Source: an uncultured Spirochaetales bacterium (GTDB lineage Bacteria; Spirochaetota; Spirochaetia; Treponematales; Treponemataceae). Taken from it: 34,604 nt of DNA. The position numbers and the translations under genes were made by a program. This document shows, piece by piece, positions 27,153 through 34,604 of this stretch. The notes beneath the pieces are model-generated. The model saw nothing but the letters and a program-made list of their open reading frames with translations, did no database searches and was not told the DNA's origin. Every line of letters starts with the position of its first letter. Positions within the stretch are counted from its first letter, which is position 1. The stretch spans positions 1-34,604 of the forward strand of contig CAMJMF010000004.1 in the NCBI GenBank assembly GCA_946406925.1, read 5' to 3'.

Positions 27153-27245
27153 TTAAAATGTGGTTGTTAATGCGCAGCCTGCGAACATGGTGATAATCAT
27201 CAAGGCAAATGTAAGGCAAACAATCAGTTTATTCATCTTTTTCAT
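27153..27245 (-). CDS. 30-aa micro-lipoprotein precursor, not in ORF track
   Basis: Manual translation: MKKMNKLIVCLTFALMIITMFAGCALTTTF*; AGGAG SD upstream; signal peptide plus lipobox FAGC; 26 nt downstream of the endonuclease CDS. Confidence 0.65.
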   Translation of the reverse strand: MKKMNKLIVCLTFALMIITMFAGCALTTTF

Positions 27246-27271
27246 TGTTTTTTCTCCTAATAAAGCTTGTT

Positions 27272-28246
27272 TTATTTTTTTAAGCCCCAGAAGGCGGCGT
27301 CATATTTCGATTCAAGAAGAGCTTCGTCGTCATCGTCTAAAGGCGCAAAAAAGTCTATATTGCAGCGTTTCTCAACTTCGTCAACCGGAACCGCAAAGTC
27401 TATGAACGGTTTATCAGAACCTGAATTCGGCAGAATGAACCCGATTGCAGACCACTTGCCCTTATCTGTATGTGCCAAAAGCACCTTGTAATAATACTCA
27501 GGTACAGCTACTTTGCTTGCGCCGATTGTCTTGTACTTTTTCTTTTCAAGAATAGGACCTGAAACTGTGTATACTGTGCCGAATTCTTTTGCCCAGTCAC
27601 GAACCTGTTCTTCAAGCTCTTTCCATATTCCGCGGTTAAAATCAGCAGTCTGCGGGCTCATATTCGTCATATAGAAAGAATCGTCCATTGATTTTTCGCT
27701 CCAGGCAAGGTCTGCGGCAGGAACCAAATGCCCGCGGTCATAGCCTGAGCCTTTGTAATCAGCCAACGTTGACGAGCCGGTCGGAACAGAAGGATCCGGT
27801 CTGAAATTGTCGGTTCTTCCCGAAGCCTTTTTACTCACTTTGTCGCGGGTAAGACAAGTTGCAGCCCATTCAGCCTGTTCATACGATTCACGGTAGCAGA
27901 GACTATAGCCGGTATAATTGCAGTGTATATGGTCTGATCCGCCTGGACAAACAGGCAGCAGATACTCATCTGCCAAATCAACATCGCCAATTTCTGTGCC
28001 GCCTGAAACCTGCGTTCCGCCTTCATCTTGTGTGATTAATTCAGCAATTACATAATCAACAACACTGCGGACAGTCGGTGAGTACTGATAGGCAAAAAAC
28101 AGAACAACAGCAACAATTGCTATAATAATAAATTCTTTCAGCGTGAGCTTTATATGCTTCTGATTTTTGCTGCGAGTGCTTCCAGATTTTTTAGAAGATC
28201 CGCTTGAGCTTGATTTTCCTGATTTTGTAGTCTTTTTCTCTGGCAT
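27272..28246 (-). CDS. Membrane-anchored DNA/RNA non-specific endonuclease
   Basis: DRGHLVPAADLAWSEKSMDDSFYMTNMSPQTADFNRGIWKELEEQVRDWA (DRGH motif); N-terminal TM after basic tail. Confidence 0.93.
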   Translation of the reverse strand: MPEKKTTKSGKSSSSGSSKKSGSTRSKNQKHIKLTLKEFIIIAIVAVVLFFAYQYSPTVRSVVDYVIAELITQDEGGTQVSGGTEIGDVDLADEYLLPVCPGGSDHIHCNYTGYSLCYRESYEQAEWAATCLTRDKVSKKASGRTDNFRPDPSVPTGSSTLADYKGSGYDRGHLVPAADLAWSEKSMDDSFYMTNMSPQTADFNRGIWKELEEQVRDWAKEFGTVYTVSGPILEKKKYKTIGASKVAVPEYYYKVLLAHTDKGKWSAIGFILPNSGSDKPFIDFAVPVDEVEKRCNIDFFAPLDDDDEALLESKYDAAFWGLKK

Positions 28247-28285
28247 ATTTCCCCCTCGTAAAATATTGTGATAATTACACAGAGC

Positions 28286-29455
28286 TTAGATAATTTCTGC
28301 GCCTTTATAATACGGAGCATTTTCTTTTTCTATGATTCTGATAACCGGTTCTGTCCGTTCAAAAGTCATCGGGAAATTCTCTTTGCCTACAAGATGAACT
28401 TCTCCGTCCATTTGAACCAGAATAGGATAATCATACTGAATTTCAAGTTTTTCAGCATTACAAAGAAAAGCTTCTTTATAGCTTACATGCTTTCCTGATT
28501 TGAACTTTTCTTTCAGAATCAGCTTTTTTAACAGCGGCATTTTTTTTGCAATGCATACATTTCTGTCATCAGGAAGAATTTTCTGATGGCTTCCGTATGT
28601 TCTATGACCGGAAACACCAAGAAGACAGAACACAATTCCAGATTCTAGATTTGCAATTACATTGCCGTCTTTATCATAAGCCGAAATCTTTGCCGTTCCA
28701 GACTTATATTTAAATCCATAAAACATGCAGGCCAAATCAATCCAGATTTTGTAGAAATTTCCCGGCATGTGGCTTTTTGTTCGGTTCGTCATATGCGTAA
28801 TAAATGCATCTATTCCTATACTGGCAATATTGAACGCATACCACGGCGGATCAGCCGACAGGCTTTCATCATTGTGTGAATATTCAAATGTCGGAAGCTC
28901 GCTTCCATGACGGCAATTTACGCGTACAGCCCGCTGACAGGCAAAATGAGACTTTTCCTCTAACAATGAAAGCGTCTCGTCTAAAGTCCAGCCGTCAGAG
29001 CCGTCGTTGCCTGTTCCAAAAGGAAGCCGCAATATTGTCATCTTGTTTTTTATCAAAGACGAATATTCTCCGCCCAAATCGAAAGCAATATGAACCAAAG
29101 CAGTCTGCACTTCTAAAGAAGTTCCGTCACCGCCGGCTGTAATAATCAGATATTCTTCGTCATCGCTTTCGCTTAATGCGGCTTCTTTAACAAGCCCCTG
29201 CACAAAAACAGCGGTTGCGCCTGCACGTTCTGTCTCATAAACCTTTATTGTGAAATCTTTGCACAATTGCGGTTTTTCCGCAGCTACTTCAGATTTTCTT
29301 TTAAGCACTTCTTCATGCATAGTTGCAATATTTTTCCGCGTAAAGCCGCCGGCTGCCGGATTTGCTATTACAACAACATGTAAAATTTTGTCTTTCCAAA
29401 GAGCACAGGCTTTTATAACCGGTGCTAAATATTTAGATAAATCTGTTGTATTCAT
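28286..29455 (-). CDS. Diacylglycerol/lipid kinase family protein
   Basis: ILHVVVIANPAAGGFTRKNI...IITAGGDGTSLEVQTALV...LPFGTGNDGSDG. Confidence 0.88.
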   Translation of the reverse strand: MNTTDLSKYLAPVIKACALWKDKILHVVVIANPAAGGFTRKNIATMHEEVLKRKSEVAAEKPQLCKDFTIKVYETERAGATAVFVQGLVKEAALSESDDEEYLIITAGGDGTSLEVQTALVHIAFDLGGEYSSLIKNKMTILRLPFGTGNDGSDGWTLDETLSLLEEKSHFACQRAVRVNCRHGSELPTFEYSHNDESLSADPPWYAFNIASIGIDAFITHMTNRTKSHMPGNFYKIWIDLACMFYGFKYKSGTAKISAYDKDGNVIANLESGIVFCLLGVSGHRTYGSHQKILPDDRNVCIAKKMPLLKKLILKEKFKSGKHVSYKEAFLCNAEKLEIQYDYPILVQMDGEVHLVGKENFPMTFERTEPVIRIIEKENAPYYKGAEII

Positions 29456-29492
29456 TCTGTTAGTATACACTGATTTTTGCGGCAATAAAAGC

Positions 29493-29533
29493 AAAAACCT
29501 CCTGAACGCATTGATTCGTGCAGGAGGTTTCTT
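29493..29533 (-). terminator. Intrinsic terminator after purD
   Basis: Minus strand AAACCTCCTG...CAGGAGGTTTTT. Confidence 0.8.
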
Positions 29534-29551
29534 TTCTAAAAATGCTGATAA

Positions 29552-30898
29552 TTATAATTCGCCGGATTCAGCTGCGCCCGGTAAGCCGATGTCTTTTCTG
29601 AAGAACATTCCTTCAAATGAAACATCGTCCATTGCGGCATAAGCAGCTTTGAAAGCTTCATCAAAAGTGTTGCCAAAAGCTGAAACAGCAAGAACTCTTC
29701 CGCCTGAAGTAAGAAGTTTTCCGTTTTTCTGCTGACCGCCGGCAATAAACACTTTTGTGTTTTCACTGCCTTTTTTAAGTGTAATTTCTTTGCCCTTTGC
29801 ATAAGCGTTCGGATAACCGCCTGAAACAGCAACTGGAGCACAGACAAAGCCGTCTTTCCATTTAATGCTTGGTGCAAAATCTTTAAGAGCACCTGTCTGC
29901 TTTTCATCGATAATAGCCTTACACAAATCAGCAAAATCAAAATCCATTAATGGAAGCACAGCCTGTGTTTCAGGGTCTCCAAGGCGGACATTATATTCAA
30001 GAAGTTTAGGACCGTCTTTGCAGAGCATAACGCCAAAAAAGATAAAGCCGCGGTAATCAAAACCTTCTGCTTCAAGTCCTTTCAGAGTCGGTTCAAGAAT
30101 ATCTTTATTGAATTGTGCCATTGTTTCATCAGAAACATCAGAGAGTGGAGCAACTGCACCCATTCCGCCTGTGTTCGGGCCTTTGGCGCCGTCATTCAGT
30201 CTTTTATGGTCTCTTGCAGGCACAAACGGAATAATGCAAGATTTGCCTTTTTGGGTTAATTCTTTTGTGACAGAAACAGCCGCAAGAACAGAAATTTCAA
30301 CACCCTGAAGATATTCTTCAATTACAAGCTTTGCACCTGCTTCTCCAAGTTTGCCGTCCTGCATAAAGTCTTTTACAGCTTTTAATGCAACTTCAACTGT
30401 AGGAGCAACTACAACGCCTTTGCCGGCAGCAAGTCCGTCTGCCTTAATAACGATAGGTGCGCCATGTTTTTTTATATATTCTTCTGCGAGAGCCTGGTCT
30501 GTAAAGCTTTCGCTTGCTGCGGCAGCTACGCCGTATTTTTTCATGAAAGCTTTTGCCAAATCTTTGCTGCCTTCAAGTGCCGCACCTGCTGTTTTTGCAC
30601 CGACTGTCGGAATTCCGACACTCCACAACTGATCGGCAATTCCTGCACAAAGCGGATCTTCCGGGCCGATAACAGCAAAATCAACCTGCTCAAACGAGGC
30701 GATTTGTGCAACAGCATCATTTCCTTTAAGACCTTCTGCATAGGCACAGTCTTCAGGATTTACGTTCCTGCATTTTGCTTCGTTTATTGTTCCGCCATTG
30801 CCCGGAACGCAAATAACTTCATCAACCTGCCCGCTTTTGGCGAGTCTCCAACTTATGGCGTGCTCGCGGCCGCCTGAACCAACTACGAGAATTTTCAT
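29552..30898 (-). CDS. purD: Phosphoribosylamine-glycine ligase
   Basis: MKILVVGSGGREHAISWRLAKSGQVDEVICVPGNGGT...VIKADGLAAGKGVVVA...NTGGMGAVAP...LLEYNVRLGDPETQAVLPLM. Confidence 0.97.
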   Translation of the reverse strand: MKILVVGSGGREHAISWRLAKSGQVDEVICVPGNGGTINEAKCRNVNPEDCAYAEGLKGNDAVAQIASFEQVDFAVIGPEDPLCAGIADQLWSVGIPTVGAKTAGAALEGSKDLAKAFMKKYGVAAAASESFTDQALAEEYIKKHGAPIVIKADGLAAGKGVVVAPTVEVALKAVKDFMQDGKLGEAGAKLVIEEYLQGVEISVLAAVSVTKELTQKGKSCIIPFVPARDHKRLNDGAKGPNTGGMGAVAPLSDVSDETMAQFNKDILEPTLKGLEAEGFDYRGFIFFGVMLCKDGPKLLEYNVRLGDPETQAVLPLMDFDFADLCKAIIDEKQTGALKDFAPSIKWKDGFVCAPVAVSGGYPNAYAKGKEITLKKGSENTKVFIAGGQQKNGKLLTSGGRVLAVSAFGNTFDEAFKAAYAAMDDVSFEGMFFRKDIGLPGAAESGEL

Positions 30899-30984
30899 GC
30901 GTTCATAATAGAATAAATCAGCAAAAAATGCAATTTAGGAAACTGCTGCCAGTGTAGATGCGGCTATGCCAATTTTTGTTGAAT

Positions 30985-31797
30985 CTATTTTTTGCTTAAG
31001 CTGACAGATTTTTCAAAAGCTGCGGTGGCGGCATTGATGACGGCTGCTCTGAAGCCTTTTTCTTCAAGAACGCGCACAGCTTCAATAGTTGTTCCGGCAG
31101 GTGAGCAGACTTCGTCTTTGAGCTGCCCCGGATGTTTGCCTGTCTCAAGCACCATTGCTGCCGCACCTTTCAATGTCTGTGCTGCAAAAACAACAGCCTG
31201 CTTTCTCGGCATACCGAATTTAACTGCTGCGTCTGCCAAAGCTTCAACAAAAAGATAGCCGTAAGCAGGACCTGAACCAGAAACAGCTGTTATTCCGTCC
31301 ATAAGATGTTCCGGCACAACCTGAACTGAACCGGCTTTTGCAAGCAGGTCTTCAACAATACTGATTTCATCGCCTGAAACGCTTTCATTAGGCGCAAGAG
31401 CAATCATGCCCTCGCTTACGATTGCCGGAGTATTTGGCATTACTCTTATGATTTTTGCGTTTTTGCCAAGCTTTTCTTCAATAGTGCTTATGCGGATACC
31501 AGCCGCAATTGAGACAAAAACTTTTTTGTTTAATTCGTCTTTTGAAAGAACTGCACAAATTTCATCAAGAACAGAAGCCAGGTAATTTGGTTTTACTGCC
31601 AGAAAAACAAATTCTGAATTCTGCAGAACATTTCTATTGTTTTTTTCTGCTGTTGCTTTATTTGAAGCTGCAAATTGTTCTGCCTTAGATAAATCAACAT
31701 CGCTTATATGTACTTCAGTATTCTCTACTTTGCAGACAGCACTCATCAAAGCACCGCCCATAACGCCGCAACCAATGCATCCAACTTTCTTTTCCAT
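30985..31797 (-). CDS. proC: Pyrroline-5-carboxylate reductase
   Basis: GCIGCGVMGGALMSAV...RVMPNTPAIVSEGMIAL...AVSGSGPAYGYLFVEALADAAVKFGMPR...HPGQLKDEVCSPAGTTIEAV. Confidence 0.96.
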   Translation of the reverse strand: MEKKVGCIGCGVMGGALMSAVCKVENTEVHISDVDLSKAEQFAASNKATAEKNNRNVLQNSEFVFLAVKPNYLASVLDEICAVLSKDELNKKVFVSIAAGIRISTIEEKLGKNAKIIRVMPNTPAIVSEGMIALAPNESVSGDEISIVEDLLAKAGSVQVVPEHLMDGITAVSGSGPAYGYLFVEALADAAVKFGMPRKQAVVFAAQTLKGAAAMVLETGKHPGQLKDEVCSPAGTTIEAVRVLEEKGFRAAVINAATAAFEKSVSLSKK

Positions 31798-31850
31798 AAA
31801 ATTACCCTCCAGTCTTAAAGATTATAAAACTATTCTACGTTCTAGTTTCA

Positions 31851-32663
31851 TTATTTGGCAAGAAATAATGTGCCTTTTGCATTCCCTTTTGCAAGGTTAT
31901 CAAGAATATTCTTTCTTCCGCCGTGTGCCAGTACCATAGGAATTCCGTATTCTGTTACTTTTTCAGCTGCCTCAAGCTTTGTTGTAATTCCGCCTGTACC
32001 GAAATCATTTGTTGCACCGATTGAAATGCTTGCACGAAGTTCGTCAATATTTTTGACAGTTTCTATAAGTGCCGCATCCTTAAATTCCTTTGGATTGCAG
32101 GTATAAATACCGTCAATATCGCTGAACAAAATCAAAAGATCTGCGCTCCAGACAATTGCAGTCAGCGCGCTCAAATTGTCGTTGTCGCCGATACGGCCTT
32201 CCGCAAATGAAACGGAGTCATTCTCATTAATAATTGGAACAACGCCTTCATCGACAAGCGTAAAAAGCGTGTTGCGCATATTGAGCGTACGCTGGTCGTC
32301 GGTAAAGTCTATGTTTGTAAGCAGAAGCTGCCCGATATGAATGTCGTGAGCCGCAAACGCACAGCGCCATTTATCCATAAGCTCTATCTGCCCGATAGCG
32401 CACAAAGCCTGACGGTAATGTGTGTCTTTGCGGCGTGCCCACTTGTCTAATGTTGAAACACCTGCAACCTGTGCCCCGGAAGAAACAATTACAATTTGTT
32501 TTCCGTCTTCCATTAAAGCGGCACATTGATTTGCAAATTCCTGCATAAATTCAAAATTTATAGTTCCGTCTTTTTTTGCAAGCGTATTCGAGCCGATTTT
32601 TAAGACAATTTTTTTTGCGTTATGTATACATTCAGCCGGATTTGTTCCATTCTTTGTTTTCAC
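31851..32663 (-). CDS. proB: Glutamate 5-kinase (GTG start)
   Basis: VLKIGSNTLAKKDGTINFEFM...IVSSGAQVAG...LLTNIDFTDDQRTLNMRNTL...PIINENDSVSFAEGRIGDNDNLSALTA; GTGA overlap with proA stop; no PUA domain. Confidence 0.96.
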   Translation of the reverse strand: MKTKNGTNPAECIHNAKKIVLKIGSNTLAKKDGTINFEFMQEFANQCAALMEDGKQIVIVSSGAQVAGVSTLDKWARRKDTHYRQALCAIGQIELMDKWRCAFAAHDIHIGQLLLTNIDFTDDQRTLNMRNTLFTLVDEGVVPIINENDSVSFAEGRIGDNDNLSALTAIVWSADLLILFSDIDGIYTCNPKEFKDAALIETVKNIDELRASISIGATNDFGTGGITTKLEAAEKVTEYGIPMVLAHGGRKNILDNLAKGNAKGTLFLAK

Positions 32664-33907
32664 CGAATCTGTCCTTCCCCGTCTATAAGGTATTTTGTTG
32701 TTGTAAGCACTTTAATTCCCATCGGGCCGCGCACATGCAGTTTCTGGGTGCTGATTCCAAGCTCTGCACCAAAACCGAATTCGCCACCGTCTGTAAAGCG
32801 TGTGCTGGCATTTACATAGACACAGCTTGCATCTACCATAGACTGAAAAAGCCTTGTGTTTGCACGGCTTTCAGAAATAATGCTTTCGCTGTGTTTTGTA
32901 TTGTGCGTATTAATATAAGAAATTGCTTCTTCAATTGAATCTACAATTTTGATACAGCACTCGTAATCAAGATACTCGTTGCCGAAATCTGCTTCTGTAG
33001 CTGCTACGGCGCTCTTTAAATATTTGATTGCACGCTCATCAGCATGAAGCTTTACGCGGCCGTCAAAGGTTTTTTCAAGCATAGGCAGAAACTTTGCGGC
33101 AACAGCGCTGTGAACTACAATGCATTCAATTGCATTGCAGACGCTCGGGCGCTGAATTTTTGCATTTTCAGCAATGCGGCATGCCATTTCCAAATCAGCT
33201 TCACTGTCTACATAAAGATGACAGACACCGCTTCCGGTTTCAATAACCGGCACTCTTGCATTCTGAACAACATTCTGGATCAGCTTTTTGCCGCCGCGCG
33301 GCAGACACACGTCAATCATTCCCACTGCGTTCAGAATCTGGTCTACGTCGCTGTGATCATGGTCTTTTACCTCAACAAGCTCAATAGCTTCAGGTATACC
33401 GCCCTCAACACCGGCAAGCGCTTCTTTAATTACGCGTACAATCTCTTTATTTGAATTATACGATGATGAAGAACCGCGGAGCAAAATTGCGTTTCCGCTC
33501 TTATAAGCAAGACTGAATGCATCAACTGTAACATTCGGGCGGTTCTCATAGATAATTGCTACAACACCAAGCGGAACACGCACCTGTCTGATTGTCATTC
33601 CGTTCGGGGTTTTCCAGCCGGCAACTTCTTCGCCTACAGGGTCTGTCTGCCCGATAACTTCGTGAAGGCTTGCAACAATTCCGTCTATTCTTTTGTCATT
33701 AAGAAGAAGCCTGTCTATAATAGACTCAGAAATTCCATTGGCGCGGGCTGCTTTAACATCAGTTTCATTAGCCGCAATAATAGAGCCGCGGTTTTTATCA
33801 AGAGCGGCAGCCACAGCGTTCAAAGCTGCATTTTTTTCGCAGGCATTCTGCAGGGCAAGCTTCTGGCTCGCAGTCCGCAACAAATCAGTAGTCTTTTTTA
33901 TATCCAT
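32660..33907 (-). CDS. proA: Glutamate-5-semialdehyde dehydrogenase
   Basis: VPLGVVAIIYENRPNVTVDAFSLAYKSGNAILLRGSSSSYNSN...CLPRGGKKLIQNVV...DGGEFGFGAELGISTQKLHVRGPMG. Start at 33907 (MDIKKTTDLL) preferred over 33967. Confidence 0.96.
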   Translation of the reverse strand: MDIKKTTDLLRTASQKLALQNACEKNAALNAVAAALDKNRGSIIAANETDVKAARANGISESIIDRLLLNDKRIDGIVASLHEVIGQTDPVGEEVAGWKTPNGMTIRQVRVPLGVVAIIYENRPNVTVDAFSLAYKSGNAILLRGSSSSYNSNKEIVRVIKEALAGVEGGIPEAIELVEVKDHDHSDVDQILNAVGMIDVCLPRGGKKLIQNVVQNARVPVIETGSGVCHLYVDSEADLEMACRIAENAKIQRPSVCNAIECIVVHSAVAAKFLPMLEKTFDGRVKLHADERAIKYLKSAVAATEADFGNEYLDYECCIKIVDSIEEAISYINTHNTKHSESIISESRANTRLFQSMVDASCVYVNASTRFTDGGEFGFGAELGISTQKLHVRGPMGIKVLTTTKYLIDGEGQIR

Positions 33908-33924
33908 AAGAGACCTCGCATAAT

Positions 33925-33978
33925 CCCCTGGCTTAGCCAGAGGAGCTGTTAATAAATTGCCTGACAAAGTCCGGCAAT
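33925..33978. repeat. Two adjacent inverted repeats in the proA leader (REP-like in appearance)
   Basis: CCCCTGGCT-t-AGCCAGAGG 33925-33943; ATTGCCtGAC-aaa-GTCcGGCAAT 33956-33978. Confidence 0.6.
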
Positions 33979-33988
33979 GACAACCAAA

Positions 33989-34026
33989 ATAAAAAAAAGA
34001 CCGGAACTATTAACAAGCTCCGGTCT
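33989..34026 (-). terminator. Intrinsic terminator of the upstream hypothetical gene
   Basis: Minus strand AGACCGGA-N13-TCCGGTCT followed by TTTTTTT. Confidence 0.88.
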
Positions 34027-34039
34027 GCTTAAATCATAA

Positions 34040-34604
34040 TTAGTAGTTTGCAAGGAAATACATACCAAGCAATATAGCTAACCGGCACTTTGCTTCTGAC
34101 CACTCAGATTTGGGAGGAAGGTTCGAAATATACCACCAGAAAATGCCGAAACCGGGATCAATACGCAGAGCATATTCCAAAAAATCGTCTTTTTTTGCCT
34201 GTGCACCAAACATAAGATAAACAACATCACGAAGAATAGAGAGAAAATTCTCATAGTTTTCTGCATAAGCTTTTTTTGAACATGCTTCGCACAATTCTGT
34301 TATACGGAACAAAGCCTGTTCTTTTACTGTTTCATCGGATTTTTCAACCCAAGTTTTTTGTACAAGAAGATTTAGATTATTGTGGAAACTTGAAATCTGT
34401 TTTGATTCTTTTTGATCTCTGTTTTCTGATTCCTCTGAAGCGAGCTGTTTGAAAGAACCACTGTCTCCAAAAGCACACGCTATTACACAGGCAGCTTCAT
34501 TCTGTTCGTTTTCTGATGTATTTTTTAACAAAGTTTCTAAAGCAGATATTGTGTCTTGTGAAATAAACTGTGTGATACTGCCTGACGCAGTAAATTCTGA
34601 ATTT
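34040..34604 (-). CDS. Protein of unknown function (N-terminus outside window)
   Basis: Frame stays open upstream of the listed 34531 TTG start (NSEFTASGSITQFISQDTISALETLLKNTS...) to the window edge. Confidence 0.65.
   Translation of the reverse strand, partial: NSEFTASGSITQFISQDTISALETLLKNTSENEQNEAACVIACAFGDSGSFKQLASEESENRDQKESKQISSFHNNLNLLVQKTWVEKSDETVKEQALFRITELCEACSKKAYAENYENFLSILRDVVYLMFGAQAKKDDFLEYALRIDPGFGIFWWYISNLPPKSEWSEAKCRLAILLGMYFLANY

Noticed and set aside
30464-30877. 137-aa plus-strand ORF
   Set aside because: Antisense to purD with no independent start signals.

Overview
A 34.6 kb chromosomal window, probably from a Treponema-like spirochaete (inferred from gene content and codon style; not proven). 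It contains no rRNA, tRNA, CRISPR array, prophage or IS element that I can see. Recognisable content: partial pyrB; a zinc-homeostasis block (Fur/Zur regulator, small Cys/His membrane protein, COG0523 GTPase, ZnuA-type binding protein with an embedded ZinT domain, lipoprotein); two diguanylate cyclases; small orphan-domain genes (GNAT, GyrI-like, ClbS/DfsB, VOC, DUF998); two TetR regulators; a CotH/VTC/DUF4956 group; two HigB/HigA-like toxin-antitoxin pairs; an SPL-like radical SAM gene; an EFR1-type ferredoxin; ybaK; queH-ymdB-hypothetical operon; proS; a DNA/RNA non-specific endonuclease; a lipid kinase; purD; proA-proB-proC; and a partial hypothetical gene. Main observations: (1) two tandem perfect 12-bp hairpins inserted in frame in the GyrI-like gene, resembling a palindromic element that has become protein; (2) a recurrent promoter geometry with the -10 box 5-6 nt upstream of the ATG and no Shine-Dalgarno, suggesting leaderless mRNAs for at least seven genes, including both toxins, fur and purD; (3) a ZinT domain nested in the His-loop of a ZnuA protein and bordered by a 14-nt direct repeat; (4) one operator/promoter module upstream of three dispersed genes; (5) an unlisted 30-aa lipoprotein whose mature peptide would be only 7 residues.
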